From assembly GCA_016124935.1 (NCBI GenBank), contig WGMS01000020.1, forward strand, positions 1-64,000: 64,000 nt of DNA. Direction: 5' to 3'. Made by a program: the position numbers and the translations under genes. This document shows positions 7,672 to 17,107 of this stretch, piece by piece; the first letter of the stretch is position 1, and the number at the start of each line of letters is the position of its first letter. A model generated the notes under the pieces. It saw nothing but the letters and a program-made list of their open reading frames with translations, searched no databases and was not told the origin of the DNA. Source of the stretch: a bacterium. GTDB lineage: Bacteria; Cyanobacteriota; Vampirovibrionia; Obscuribacterales; Obscuribacteraceae.

Positions 7672-8010
7672 TCATACAACCCGCCGCTTATCAATAAGCT
7701 TTCTGTTGCTTTTTGATTTGCTTCCAAGTGGCACAACTCTAATTTGTATGCAGTAACCGAGTTTGTTGAGGAACAGCATCAGTCTTTCTGAGGAGAATTC
7801 TGAGAGCTTTCCGTTCTTGAGTTTGGATATCTTTGGCTGATCGACGCCAAGTATAGATGCCAGCTCATTTTGGTTTAAGCCTGATTCGGACATAATTAAT
7901 TGAACCTGCCGTAGCAATTCCGATCTCAGGTCTAGTTCTTCCGATTCGGCATCGCTGAATCCGAGGTCTGACCAAATGCTGTTCCCTTGGACCGTATTAA
8001 AATCACTCAT
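7672..8010 (-). CDS. XRE-family HTH antitoxin (HigA-like)
   Basis: The protein has 112 residues. A helix-turn-helix at about residues 43-75 reads SGLNQNELASILGVDQPKIS, typical of XRE/Cro-type antitoxins with an extended N terminus (HTH_37-like). The C-terminal tail is basic. The gene lies 29 nt downstream of the RelE/HigB-like toxin gene on the same strand, the toxin-first order characteristic of higBA. It should neutralise the toxin and repress the operon, probably through the palindrome upstream of the toxin gene. Start is the ATG at 8010. Confidence 0.88.
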   Translation of the reverse strand: MSDFNTVQGNSIWSDLGFSDAESEELDLRSELLRQVQLIMSESGLNQNELASILGVDQPKISKLKNGKLSEFSSERLMLFLNKLGYCIQIRVVPLGSKSKSNRKLIDKRRVV

Positions 8011-8039
8011 TGAATATTGGCTCCTGACTAATCTGATTT

Positions 8040-8459
8040 TCAGTTATTTGTTCTCTCATCACATTTGTCCAATCCCTTTTCTTTCCGTACGGATTTCAGA
8101 GTTCTTAGTCGATTTTGAGCTTGCTTTAGATCTCTCTGACTTGTTTTCTGTGTCGACTTTTTTGAGATTAGGTGCAACACGTAGACCGCTTCTGGAAAAG
8201 ATGCAATGTAGAGCAGTCTGTACTGCGCTTTATCTGCATCCTGGTCTTTGATTTCAATGACACCAGGGCCGATACTGGTCATTGCTCTAAAGTTGTCTGG
8301 AGTCCCTCCATTTTGAACCTTGCTAAGCTGATACCCAACATTCATGCGAACGCTAGTTGGCCAGTTTCTGATTTCTTTCCTTAAGTTATTGCTGCACCAT
8401 ATTACTGCTTTGATTCGCGGTGCGCTGCTTTTCTTAGTGTCTTGACTATCTTCTTCCAT
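8040..8459 (-). CDS. RelE/HigB-type toxin (Gp49-like)
   Basis: The protein has 139 residues. The motif VIWCSNNLRKEIRNWPTSVR, followed by YQLSKVQNGG, GPGVIEIKD and YRLLYIASFPEAVYVLHLISKKST, is the pattern of phage Gp49-like/HigB toxins. These cleave mRNA on the ribosome. The conserved Arg in QYRLLY and the KKS motif before the final helix are present, so it may be active. Start is the ATG at 8457-8459, eight nt downstream of a perfect palindrome (8467-8486). The cognate antitoxin gene follows. A type II toxin-antitoxin assignment is well supported; the mRNA target is unknown. Confidence 0.88.
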   Translation of the reverse strand: MEEDSQDTKKSSAPRIKAVIWCSNNLRKEIRNWPTSVRMNVGYQLSKVQNGGTPDNFRAMTSIGPGVIEIKDQDADKAQYRLLYIASFPEAVYVLHLISKKSTQKTSQRDLKQAQNRLRTLKSVRKEKGLDKCDERTNN

Positions 8460-8466
8460 GACCAGG

Positions 8467-8486
8467 ATATGCCAAATGTGGCATAT
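8467..8486. promoter_or_regulatory. Palindromic operator of the toxin-antitoxin operon
   Basis: ATATGCCA (8467-8474) and TGGCATAT (8479-8486) are perfect inverted repeats with a 4-nt spacer. The element ends 7 nt before the toxin start codon, where autoregulating XRE antitoxins usually bind. Confidence 0.7.
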
Positions 8487-8634
8487 TGTCTAGCCTCCTT
8501 TGTTTGACAGGGAGTTTATGGAAGAGTAGGACTTCTATTCATTGAGCTGAGGTACTTTTATCCCTATATAATGATGAAATCTTCAATTGTTAGGTAAAGC
8601 GAGATAAAATGGCAGCCAGTCTTTTTTTCCTCAA

Positions 8635-8886
8635 TTAGTGGAAGTATCCTTTCAAGGCTCCCATGGGAAGCACAATGGCTCCTATGACGAACGCGATATC
8701 AGAGACTTTGAGATATCGCAAATAGCGGAAATACAGCTTTGCTTGCAGATTGCAGAGACCCCGCAAGGCGGGGTAGCCTACTGGAGACAAGACCACCATA
8801 ACTGTCCAGATGGCTGCCTGGCTTATGAGATAGATTAGAAGCAAGGAAAGCAGAAGAGCGCCTATCCTTGAAAATGATGGAAGCAT
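8635..8886 (-). CDS. Small membrane protein of unknown function
   Basis: The predicted protein has 83 residues and two likely membrane helices: residues 8-32 (GALLLSLLLIYLISQAAIW) and about 62-80. An intervening charged, Tyr/Arg-rich segment (AKLYFRYLRYLK) separates them. I do not recognise a family. It stands alone between the toxin-antitoxin pair and the pyrophosphatase gene. Its reality rests on the coherent hydrophobic pattern only. Confidence 0.5.
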   Translation of the reverse strand: MLPSFSRIGALLLSLLLIYLISQAAIWTVMVVLSPVGYPALRGLCNLQAKLYFRYLRYLKVSDIAFVIGAIVLPMGALKGYFH

Positions 8887-9136
8887 GTTTGTATGCTATA
8901 GGTCAGCTCCAAAACTGCCCGCCCCCAATCAACAGTTGATTAAGTGTTTGGTGGTCGATGACTATCATTTATTTCGGCGACAATCTCATTTTGTTGGTCA
9001 ACCGACCAAATAACAGAAAGTTTTGTAGACTAATATCCTTTGAACTTGCGAGTCAAAAAGTTCCCGCTCAGGAACAAAAAGCTTGTTTGGGCTCTGCTTT
9101 TGCAAAAAAAAGATCCCGTGCGGTAACATCCCTTGG

Positions 9137-9679
9137 TCAGTGTTGTGAAAGTCCACCGCATTTTGCTTTATAGGCTTCAATAGACTCATTAATAACCCTG
9201 AGCGCATCTTCTTTGCTCAGAAAGCCCTCGACTTTGACCGCTTTTTTCTCCAGGATTTTATAGTCCTCAAAGAAGCGTTGCACCTGCAGTAGTATATGTG
9301 GTGGCAGCGCATCTATCGAGTCATAGTGACAAAATTCTTGATCGTCATATTGCACCGCGATCACTTTGTCGTCCAGTTGTCCCTGGTCGATCATCTTCAT
9401 CATGCCGATGGGTTTCACTCGCACCAGGCAGAGTGGCACCAGCGCCTCTTTGCCGAGCACCAGCACATCCAGCGGGTCTTTGTCATCACAATACGTCCTA
9501 GGAAAGAAGCCATAATTAGCCGGATAATAGACCGCGCTGAAAAGAGTCCGGTCTACTTTGATCATGCCACTTTTCTTATCCAGCTCGTATTTGACGTTAG
9601 AGCCCATCGGCACTTCGATGACGGCTGTAAGTATGGATGGGGCTTCCTCCCCCAGTTCCACATCATGCCATGGATGCAT
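9137..9679 (-). CDS. ppa: Inorganic pyrophosphatase (family I, soluble)
   Basis: The protein has 180 residues, the usual length for bacterial family I enzymes, which hydrolyse pyrophosphate to phosphate in the cytoplasm and drive biosynthetic reactions. The signature D-K-D-P-L-D at about residues 67-72 supplies the Mg2+ ligands, preceded by the conserved [11 protein letters not shown]. The N-terminal substrate-binding [14 protein letters not shown] and the KKAVKVEGF segment near the C terminus are also conserved. ATG at 9679 is preceded by GGAGAGA. The gene seems to be monocistronic. Confidence 0.96.
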   Translation of the reverse strand: MHPWHDVELGEEAPSILTAVIEVPMGSNVKYELDKKSGMIKVDRTLFSAVYYPANYGFFPRTYCDDKDPLDVLVLGKEALVPLCLVRVKPIGMMKMIDQGQLDDKVIAVQYDDQEFCHYDSIDALPPHILLQVQRFFEDYKILEKKAVKVEGFLSKEDALRVINESIEAYKAKCGGLSQH

Positions 9680-9792
9680 GTTCTCTCCTTTTAGCTCCAG
9701 AATCTCTCGATCCGATTATTGTAGACCTGTTTCTCCCGCAGGAGTCCCAAATTATCCGGTATCTTCTGAGCAATCGCAACCATGATTTCTAT

Positions 9793-10209
9793 TCAGCCTT
9801 GTACAGCAATCAAAACCATTCCAAGACCGAATACTGCCATCAGCAATATGATCGCAGAATAGAACTGGAAGGGATTGGAATTTTGCTGTAGTTTTCTAAC
9901 AGTAAGGACAATGGTGTTAGCGATTAGAAAGAGCAATCCGAACGAGGCTAAATTACCAATACATACAAGCACCAGGTTGGCATCCAGCTGTGATTTTGCG
10001 ATGAATAGTATGGTCATGAGCAAGAGCATTATTCCCACTCCGGTGACAAAGACAGCAAGCGATAGTAAAGCGATCAACGCCAGAATCAGTAATGTTCTTA
10101 GAGTTATGCCGTCAATGGTTTTAATAACTTTTATCCTGTGGCTTGCTGGTGTGCAATATTTATATTGCTGGTCTTTTCTCATTAATGCACAATCGGTCAG
10201 AACAGACAA
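9793..10209 (-). CDS. Multi-helix membrane protein of unknown function
   Basis: The protein has 138 residues. A short basic N terminus is followed by about four hydrophobic helices (residues 38-68, 78-100, and 115-137, the first long enough for two). No family motif is recognised. It is divergent from another membrane-protein gene starting near 10240, and the two could share a control region only about 30 nt long. Confidence 0.6.
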   Translation of the reverse strand: MSVLTDCALMRKDQQYKYCTPASHRIKVIKTIDGITLRTLLILALIALLSLAVFVTGVGIMLLLMTILFIAKSQLDANLVLVCIGNLASFGLLFLIANTIVLTVRKLQQNSNPFQFYSAIILLMAVFGLGMVLIAVQG

Positions 10210-10239
10210 TCATCAAGCTGCCATAGATGAAGCAGTGGT

Positions 10240-10752
10240 GTGTATATGCAACCATATATAATTGCATGGGTGCTTTTTATTGGGGGCGCAATGCTTACTG
10301 GAGAGAAAGATAAGAAGCTCTCTAGCGTCTTCCCCGAGCAGCATTTGGAGGTTATATTAGGGATTATGAGATTATTCTGTCAGCTTCTTCTATTACCTTA
10401 CCTGGCTTGCTGCATCATGACCCTGGTGGTGTTCATGCGCAATCTGTTGCTCCACGGTATGACCGAGCTGTTTATGGTCTGTCATTCGGCGATTGTGGTA
10501 GGCTTGCTCTCTATCGTTTATCTACGGTCTTTCAAGTCTGTCGCCGGGCTCTTTGCCCGATTGTCCATGGCGCTTGGCATAATCGGCATCACCTATGGCT
10601 ATCTTGGATATTTCTATCTAGAGGTTTATGGAGTCGCTTATTTCGCCTCCGCCTGCATTGCTCTGGGGGCTGCCGGTATGCTCTCTCGGCAAGAAGCTCA
10701 GCTTAAAAGAATCAGTGTTTCGAGGTCGAGATCAAGGACGCTGACAGGCTGA
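10240..10752 (+). CDS. Multi-helix membrane protein of unknown function
   Basis: The protein has 170 residues from the GTG at 10240. In-frame ATG codons at 10246 and 10291 are alternatives, the latter preceded by a GGGGG stretch. Hydrophobic segments lie at about residues 5-18, 43-68, 78-92, 105-123 and 125-147. A basic C-terminal tail (QLKRISVSRSRSRTL) should face the cytoplasm. I recognise no family. It is divergent from the membrane-protein gene at 9793-10209. Confidence 0.6.
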   Translation: MYMQPYIIAWVLFIGGAMLTGEKDKKLSSVFPEQHLEVILGIMRLFCQLLLLPYLACCIMTLVVFMRNLLLHGMTELFMVCHSAIVVGLLSIVYLRSFKSVAGLFARLSMALGIIGITYGYLGYFYLEVYGVAYFASACIALGAAGMLSRQEAQLKRISVSRSRSRTLTG

Positions 10753-10839
10753 TGAAAAAGGCTACTAAAGTTTGGAAGCAAAGGTAGTCACTGGTTTTTC
10801 TTTGTTGTTAAAAGTAATGCGTAGATACGCACATATCTA

Positions 10840-11130
10840 ATGTCTTCTGCTTCTATGATAGAAGGCAAGGTTTGGAATGTATTTCATAGTCTTGCTATTG
10901 CGAGGAAACACAAGCCCGTGGATATTTGGACAGTAATTATGATAGCCGCACTTCTGACCGGGGTTTTCGGATGGTGCATAATTCCTCTTGTTCATGGAGT
11001 AATCTGGTTTTGCGACTGGCAAGAGGGAAGTCCCATAAACTGGGGGAGGGAAGTGGCATTTACCATAGCTGCACCGTTTATTTGGATTTTCACAATCGTA
11101 GAGATCATAGTTGTATATTCTCTGAACTAG
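10840..11130 (+). CDS. Small membrane protein of unknown function
   Basis: The predicted protein has 96 residues and two membrane helices, about residues 29-55 (WTVIMIAALLTGVFGWCIIP) and 73-94. Translation may begin at the ATG at 10840 or at 10855. No family is recognised. It converges with the repeat protein at 11141. It is kept because of the strong two-helix pattern. Confidence 0.5.
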   Translation: MSSASMIEGKVWNVFHSLAIARKHKPVDIWTVIMIAALLTGVFGWCIIPLVHGVIWFCDWQEGSPINWGREVAFTIAAPFIWIFTIVEIIVVYSLN

Positions 11131-11140
11131 AATTCGTTCC

Positions 11141-12550
11141 TTATGTTCTTCTAGTAACGTATTCTGGATGTTCTATCTTGAGCAGGTCGAAGTGGCTTCT
11201 ATGAGTCTCTGAGCAGGGATTGTTCTTGTTGCTCATACAAGTCAGCTTCAGTCCGAAACCCAGTTGCTGCAAGCTGTCATCGACCGAAAGATTGTATCTG
11301 GTGGCATGGTCGAATAGCGCCATCGCTTCGTCGAAGCTGAGCAGACCTTCTTTGATATAGAAGTGCACACACATTGCGGTCTGCATGGTCGCTTCGCTGA
11401 CTGCTCCGGTAAAGGTCAGGGCGCGGGCTACTATATAAGGGCTATTCAGTGCCTCTTCCAGTTTTTCATCGAGAGTGGCTCTGTTCATGACGCCGGTACC
11501 GGCAAGAAAGTCTTTGAAATCCAGAGTCTTTCTTTTGCGCTCCGGGCTGCCGCACTGGGAGATGGCGGTGGGTATGGAGTGACCATGATAGTGCATGTCT
11601 ATCAGGGCATAGGCTGCTTCCTGGGGGCTGAGGCTGCCTTCTGCCACCATGACCTGTAGCAGCAGTGCCTCCTCCAGAGTTTTGTCCGTGATCAGACCTA
11701 AATCCGATAGCACTTTGCCGACCGGCAGGTTATTGATAAGACCCAGTTCGACGGCATAGTCTATCTGGGATTCGCTCAGAATGCCGGCCAGGCTGAGAAG
11801 CTCTCCCAGTTTGATGCGCTGGGTGGAAGAATAGATATGGCTTCCGGTGCGCAGGCTGTCCGGGTCGAGCTCCTGGCGGATGAAGGCTCTTCTTATGGCG
11901 TGGACGGCGTCTGCACGCTCCAACTTCCCTTCTCTGACAAAGCGCTGGGCGTTGACTGCGGTGTCTAGAATAGTCGACGAGACAAGACCTGCCAGAAAGA
12001 GCGTCCTTCCCAGGGGCAGACCCAGATACTGGCTTCTGAAAGTCGCCTCTTCCAGAGCCTCAGAGCCGATGATTTCAGCATCGACCAGGAGATCGCCAAG
12101 TCTGGTGTTTCTGGCGGTCAGGGACTTTTCGCAACCGGTGGTCTCCAGGGCTGCTTCCAGGCTCATGTTGGAGCCGCATATCAAGTCCGCTGCCTGCAGC
12201 GCGATGGCGTGAGAGATCGATTCGTCCCGGAGTAGAGATTGCAGCTGAATCGACCAGTTTATCTGTTTCTGGGTGAGCCAGCCCGACATGACCAGCACCC
12301 GTCCCAGGGGGACGCCATATTCTTTGGCTTCGGTCAGAGCCTGCTCTAGAAGGTCTTCTGTAATCAGTCCGAATTCGACCAGCAGGTCTCCGAGCAGATA
12401 GGAATTGTTTCGGTAAGAGCGCGGTTCGCTGTTGTTCTTTTCCAGGTCATCCGTCATCTCAAATAGATAACTGTCCTGCAGGCGGCTGACATGGCTCAAG
12501 CGCTGCAATAGTTGAATGGAATTGTTGGATGAACTGATGCTTTGCGACAT
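11141..12550 (-). CDS. Protein with four tandem GspE/MshE N-terminal-like modules
   Basis: The protein has 469 residues from the ATG at 12548-12550, which has GGAG 9 nt upstream; a longer reading from 12598 lacks such a site. Four copies of a module of about 70-75 residues lie near residues 45-120, 135-215, 245-315 and 345-420. Each begins LGDLLVEFGLITEDLLEQAL or similar, then GVPLGRVLVMSGWLT, and ends with a helix and EG-LS-EAA. The pattern resembles the nucleotide- or c-di-GMP-binding N-terminal domain of type II secretion/pilus ATPases (T2SSE_N/MshEN), but here there is no ATPase domain. A signalling or scaffold role is inferred. A relative lies at 53312-54439. Confidence 0.75.
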   Translation of the reverse strand: MSQSISSSNNSIQLLQRLSHVSRLQDSYLFEMTDDLEKNNSEPRSYRNNSYLLGDLLVEFGLITEDLLEQALTEAKEYGVPLGRVLVMSGWLTQKQINWSIQLQSLLRDESISHAIALQAADLICGSNMSLEAALETTGCEKSLTARNTRLGDLLVDAEIIGSEALEEATFRSQYLGLPLGRTLFLAGLVSSTILDTAVNAQRFVREGKLERADAVHAIRRAFIRQELDPDSLRTGSHIYSSTQRIKLGELLSLAGILSESQIDYAVELGLINNLPVGKVLSDLGLITDKTLEEALLLQVMVAEGSLSPQEAAYALIDMHYHGHSIPTAISQCGSPERKRKTLDFKDFLAGTGVMNRATLDEKLEEALNSPYIVARALTFTGAVSEATMQTAMCVHFYIKEGLLSFDEAMALFDHATRYNLSVDDSLQQLGFGLKLTCMSNKNNPCSETHRSHFDLLKIEHPEYVTRRT

Positions 12551-12735
12551 GGTAAGAAACTCCGGGCATACTCTGTGTGTTTTTCCGTTTGCCAACACCG
12601 GAGGCGATGTATGAATGGTAGCGCCCCATTGTGACGTGGAGGTGACGCCCTGGAAAGTATTTCTGGGTATATAATGGGCTTTGTTATTTCGGAGAATCGA
12701 TCTGAAGCAATGTCTTTCCAGTGTCGATTCAGGAT

Positions 12736-13596
12736 TTAGATATCGGATTCCGATTCCGATTTTGCGAGCTTCTGCCGTTCTTTCAATATATCGAAGACAG
12801 TCTTTGCTTCCGGAGCCGATTTGATGCGCATGCAGCCTTTTTCTCCGGATAGAAGAAATAGGTCTCCGTTGTTTTTCTTGCCGCCGTGCAGAATGACTCG
12901 CTTCAGATCATTGTGCGGTACAGACTCTATAGAAACCAGCCATTCGTTTATGTACGCGAGCATTTTTGGGCAGTCGCGAAACTGAGGTAGTGGAATTCTC
13001 AGATCTTGATACCACTGGTAAAGCCACCCTAGAAGCAAGAAAGAGAATCCTAATAAACAGAGATAGTTGAAGTCCTCGAAGATTTTGATAACCACATCGG
13101 CGATCAGATAGATGAAAATGAGCTGGAAAGGGACTACATAAGCCCAGTATAGAAAGAGCGTGCTTTTCTCTGGACGAATTACCCTGCGCCGGATTCCCTG
13201 ATAGCCCGGATAGTCGTTTTCCGGGCTATGACCGAAGCGACCACGCAGCTTTATGCAAATGGTGCGCAGGTTGGTGACCACGTATATGGACTTCCTGGCT
13301 TGTATGGGAATGGCGATGATCTCGGCTATGCCCATGATCGCTATCAAAATGAAGACGAAGACCACAGCCTGGAAGTAGTCGTTGGTTTCGTAGGATGATG
13401 GGTCGGTGATTGTTCCTATAGAGTAGATGAACAGCCCGATCAGCCACAAAAGAGGAATGCGTAGCAGCTGAAAGGGCATGGCCGTGGTGTCGGGCTGTGC
13501 CTTCCAGAGCACCTCCTCGCCCGGTTCAAGCTCGCTCTCGATGGCGACATCGAGGGACTTGCTTATCTCTTCTTTCTTGCTTTCCTTATCCATCAA
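12736..13596 (-). CDS. Membrane protein with bacterial PH-like segment
   Basis: The protein has 286 residues. An acidic start (ESELEPGEEVLWKAQPD) is followed by two helix pairs at about residues 43-63 and 75-97. The segment KSIYVVTNLRTICIK is typical of bacterial PH-like (DUF304) domains. A second membrane pair follows at about 146-190. The C-terminal part ends with a possible helix and a Ser/Glu-rich tail. PH-like domains in such proteins usually act in membrane or stress functions that are not well defined. It precedes cstA by 16 nt on the map but is transcribed after it. Confidence 0.7.
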   Translation of the reverse strand: MMDKESKKEEISKSLDVAIESELEPGEEVLWKAQPDTTAMPFQLLRIPLLWLIGLFIYSIGTITDPSSYETNDYFQAVVFVFILIAIMGIAEIIAIPIQARKSIYVVTNLRTICIKLRGRFGHSPENDYPGYQGIRRRVIRPEKSTLFLYWAYVVPFQLIFIYLIADVVIKIFEDFNYLCLLGFSFLLLGWLYQWYQDLRIPLPQFRDCPKMLAYINEWLVSIESVPHNDLKRVILHGGKKNNGDLFLLSGEKGCMRIKSAPEAKTVFDILKERQKLAKSESESDI

Positions 13597-13612
13597 TATA
13601 TATTCAGTTAGT

Positions 13613-15703
13613 TCAACAACATTTTATAGGACCGGACAGACCGCCATCGTTGTCCGATTGTCCATTTGCGTCCGTGTTTCTGGGGGGCTTCATTATCCAT
13701 ACTCTAATCGAGTCTATGACAATTATAGAAACAAGAACTATGAAGATACCACCAAGGATGGCATCAAGATAATCATTGAAGATAAGCACCTTCAGTTTGC
13801 TTGCTTCGGCAAGGGGAAGCTCGGGGGCGGCGAGCTTCTGTTTCAAGCTTTCGGCGTGGGCCAGGAAGCCCAGCTTGGGAGAGTCGCTGAAGATCTTAAA
13901 ATAGCCCGCCGAGGTGGTGACCGCGAGCAGCCAGGTGAGTGGCAATATCGTCACCCAGGCAAACTTGCCTTTTCCCATGCGAAAAATTACCGTGGTCCCT
14001 ACACAGAGTGCCACCACCGCCAGAAGCTGGTTCGAGATGCCGAAGAGGGGCCATAAAGAGTTGATACCGCCCAGGGGGTCTATTACTCCCTGGTAGAGAA
14101 AATAACCCCAGCCCGCTACTACAAGGGCGGAGCTGAATATAACCGCCGGGTACCAGTCTGTTCGACCCAGGGGCTTCCAGAGCAGTCTCAAAAAATCCTG
14201 GACGATAAAACGTCCTACTCTAGTTCCGGCGTCGAGGCAGGTTAAGATGAAGAGCGCTTCGAACATAATTGCGAAGTGGTACCAGAAGGCGATGGCTGCC
14301 TCCTGACCGGGGAGAGACTTGAGGCTCTGGGCAAAGATATGGGCCATGCCCACGGCAAGGGTTGGAGCGCCGCCGGTTCTTGCCCACATAGAGGACTCTC
14401 CCACTTCCTCGGCCAGGGCGCTCATCGCCTCTGGTGTAACGGCATAACCCCATTCGGTTATATTGGCAGCGGCCTGGGCGACATCGGCACCGACCACTCC
14501 CTGGGGGCTGTTCACCGCAAAGTATATACCCGGCTCGAGCACACAGGCAGCCACCATGGCCATCACCGCCACGGCCGCTTCGCAGAGCATGCCGGCATAG
14601 CCTATGGGGCGCGCGTGAGATTCGACCATGAGCATTTTGGGAGTGGTGCCTGAAGCAATAAGGGCATGGAAGCCGGATATGGCTCCGCAGGCTACGGTGA
14701 TGAAACAGAAGGGGAAGATGCCGCCGGTGAATATCGGTCCTTCTCCATTGGTAAAAATCGTCAGGGCAGGCATCTGCATCTCCGGTCGCAAAAAAAGAAT
14801 ACCGAGGGCAAGCAAGCCTATAGTGCCGATTTTCAGGAATGCCGATAGATAATCTCGGGGGGCGAGCAGAAGCCATACGGGTAATACCGAGGCGATGAAG
14901 CCGTAGATCATCACCGAGATGGCTAGCTCCTCTCCGGTGAGGGTAAAGATTTTAGCCAGGGCAGCATTCTCTGCGATGTACTGCCCACCGACCACCGCTC
15001 CTATGGTGAGCACCACCCCTATGATGGTGCCTTCGGTTATCTTGCCTGGTCGTAAGAGTCGCATGTATAGACCGATCAGAAGAGCGATAGGGATCGTCAT
15101 CAATAAAGTAAAAGTTCCCCAGGGGCTCGATTTGAGCGCGTTGACCACCACCACCGCCAGTACCGCTATCAAAATAAGCATTATCAACAAAATAGCGGTG
15201 AGGGCGATTATGCCGGCTACCGGTCCGATCTCCTCTTTTGCCATTTGACCAAGAGATTTCCCGCCCCGGCGCATACTACAGCAGAGGATGACGAAGTCCT
15301 GTACGGCGCCTGCCAAGATGACCCCGACTATGAGCCATAGGGTTCCGGGCAGAAAGCCGAACTGGGCTGCCAGAATCGGTCCTACTAATGGACCTGCTCC
15401 TGCTATGGCGGCGAAGTGATGGCCGAAGAGCACGAAAGGATGTGTGGGAACATAGTCTTTGCCGTCGTTCAATTCTATCGCCGGGGTGGTTCTCGAATCA
15501 TCGAGAGCGAAGATTTTTTCGGCGATGAATTTGCTATAGAAGCGATAGGCGACGGCAAAGAAGCAGGCAGCGGCGATTACCAGCCAGATAGCGTTGATAG
15601 ATTCGCCCCGTACCAGCGCGATTACCGAAAGAGCATAGGCACCAAGCAGCGCCACCAGGCTCCATACAATGGGACCGACAAATTTAGGAAGCTTGAAATT
15701 CAC
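13613..15703 (-). CDS. cstA: Carbon starvation protein A (pyruvate/peptide uptake)
   Basis: The protein has 696 residues from GTG at 15701-15703, the usual CstA length. This start overlaps the stop of the upstream transporter as GTGA, so the 749-residue reading further upstream is rejected. Conserved blocks include [20 protein letters not shown] (about residues 80-100), [16 protein letters not shown] [14 protein letters not shown] and repeated membrane helices throughout, with [14 protein letters not shown] in the central region. CstA-type proteins import pyruvate or peptides in carbon limitation. The gene is cotranscribed with the CNT nucleoside transporter. Confidence 0.93.
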   Translation of the reverse strand: MNFKLPKFVGPIVWSLVALLGAYALSVIALVRGESINAIWLVIAAACFFAVAYRFYSKFIAEKIFALDDSRTTPAIELNDGKDYVPTHPFVLFGHHFAAIAGAGPLVGPILAAQFGFLPGTLWLIVGVILAGAVQDFVILCCSMRRGGKSLGQMAKEEIGPVAGIIALTAILLIMLILIAVLAVVVVNALKSSPWGTFTLLMTIPIALLIGLYMRLLRPGKITEGTIIGVVLTIGAVVGGQYIAENAALAKIFTLTGEELAISVMIYGFIASVLPVWLLLAPRDYLSAFLKIGTIGLLALGILFLRPEMQMPALTIFTNGEGPIFTGGIFPFCFITVACGAISGFHALIASGTTPKMLMVESHARPIGYAGMLCEAAVAVMAMVAACVLEPGIYFAVNSPQGVVGADVAQAAANITEWGYAVTPEAMSALAEEVGESSMWARTGGAPTLAVGMAHIFAQSLKSLPGQEAAIAFWYHFAIMFEALFILTCLDAGTRVGRFIVQDFLRLLWKPLGRTDWYPAVIFSSALVVAGWGYFLYQGVIDPLGGINSLWPLFGISNQLLAVVALCVGTTVIFRMGKGKFAWVTILPLTWLLAVTTSAGYFKIFSDSPKLGFLAHAESLKQKLAAPELPLAEASKLKVLIFNDYLDAILGGIFIVLVSIIVIDSIRVWIMKPPRNTDANGQSDNDGGLSGPIKCC

Positions 15704-16995
15704 ATCAATAGCCCCGCCAGGGTGGCAGACAGATAGCTGGCCATGGTTCCGCAGATAAGGGCTTTGACGCCCAATCGGGCAAGATCCTCTCGTCTCGAGG
15801 GCGCTATCTCGCCGATGCCGCCTATCTGAATCGCCACAGAAGAGAAGTTTGCGAAGCCGCAAAGAGCGAAGGTCGCTATCGTCTCTGCTTTGGCTCCCAT
15901 GGTTATATCCGCGGTGCCTTTGAGCATGGCGGAGAGATCGGAATAGGCGACAAATTCGTTGATTACTATTTTCTTGCCCATGAGAATGCCTACGGTATGA
16001 GCGTCCTGCCAGGGCACTCCCATTAAGAAAGCGATCGGGGCGAAGACGGCGCCGAAAATATCTTGCAATTTGAGATGGGCTAAATCAACCCCTACATTGC
16101 TCAGGCTCAATCCCGCCTTTGAAAGACCGGAGCCCATCATGCCGACACAGGCGTCGCCAAGGGCGATCAAGGCGATAAAGGCGATTAACATGGCGACCAC
16201 ATTGAGACCGATGCGCATGCCGTCCGAGGCACCATGGGCGGCGGCATCGATGATGTTGACGTTGGTTTTCTTGACCTCTATTTTGACTTCACCCTGGGTC
16301 TGGGATTCTTCCGTTTCCGGATAGACTATTTTGGCTATAACGAGAGCGCCGGGCGCCGCCATGATGCTGGCGGTAAGAAGGTAAGAGGCTTTGATGCCCA
16401 GGCCTATGTATACGGCAAGCACTCCGCCTGCCACACAGGCCATGGAGCCCGCCATAGAGGCCAGCAGCTCCGACATGGTCATGCCTTTGACATAGGGGCG
16501 GATGAGGAGCTGGGCTTCGACCTGACCGACAAAGACACTGGCGGCATTAGACAACGCTTCCGAGCCCGAGGCACCCATGATAATTGATACCACTTTAGCC
16601 ACCACCTGGACCACTTTCTGCATGATGCCCAGGTAGTAAGAGATACTTACTAAGCTGGATACGAAGATAATCGTGGGCACCACTCTGAAGGCGAAAATAT
16701 AATCGGCTCCCTTGCCGAATAATTCGGTTAGCTTCTCCGGTTGTTTTACTAGAGGACCGAAAACAAATCCGGCACCTTCGTCGGAAAAGTGCAAGAGGGC
16801 TGTGATGGCGTCGCCGATGTTGCGGAAGATCTCCTGACCAAGCGGTACTTTTAAGACGAAGATAGCCATGGTGAGCTGCAGGGCGAGCCCGGAGAGGACA
16901 AGCCGGTAGTTTATCTTCTTGCGGTTGTTCGACATGAGGTAGGCTGTTGTCAGGATGGCGGCAAAGCCAACCAGGCCCATGAGCTTCGATTCCAT
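15700..16995 (-). CDS. nupC: Concentrative nucleoside transporter (CNT/NupC family)
   Basis: The protein has 431 residues and about ten membrane helices. The family core is visible: [20 protein letters not shown] around residues 140-160 (the usual form is GQTEAP), then [17 protein letters not shown], and near the end [10 protein letters not shown] and [19 protein letters not shown]. These proteins import nucleosides with H+ or Na+. The gene ends with TGA overlapping the GTG start of cstA by 4 nt. This suggests coupled translation of two carbon-uptake systems. Start is the ATG at 16995. Confidence 0.92.
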   Translation of the reverse strand: MESKLMGLVGFAAILTTAYLMSNNRKKINYRLVLSGLALQLTMAIFVLKVPLGQEIFRNIGDAITALLHFSDEGAGFVFGPLVKQPEKLTELFGKGADYIFAFRVVPTIIFVSSLVSISYYLGIMQKVVQVVAKVVSIIMGASGSEALSNAASVFVGQVEAQLLIRPYVKGMTMSELLASMAGSMACVAGGVLAVYIGLGIKASYLLTASIMAAPGALVIAKIVYPETEESQTQGEVKIEVKKTNVNIIDAAAHGASDGMRIGLNVVAMLIAFIALIALGDACVGMMGSGLSKAGLSLSNVGVDLAHLKLQDIFGAVFAPIAFLMGVPWQDAHTVGILMGKKIVINEFVAYSDLSAMLKGTADITMGAKAETIATFALCGFANFSSVAIQIGGIGEIAPSRREDLARLGVKALICGTMASYLSATLAGLLM

Positions 16996-17107
16996 ATATC
17001 TTTTTGCTATTCCCGGAGATTTTGTACGTCTAGTTTAGCTTGTTTTTGCCGAGAATCAGCTTTTAAAAGGGCTGTCAACAGGAGGCTGGATTTTCTAAGC
17101 AGAGCTT

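Noticed and set aside
13613..15862. Longer cstA reading with an Arg/His-rich N-terminal extension
   Set aside because: The extra residues overlap the upstream transporter gene and are antisense-like; the GTG with GTGA overlap gives the normal CstA length.
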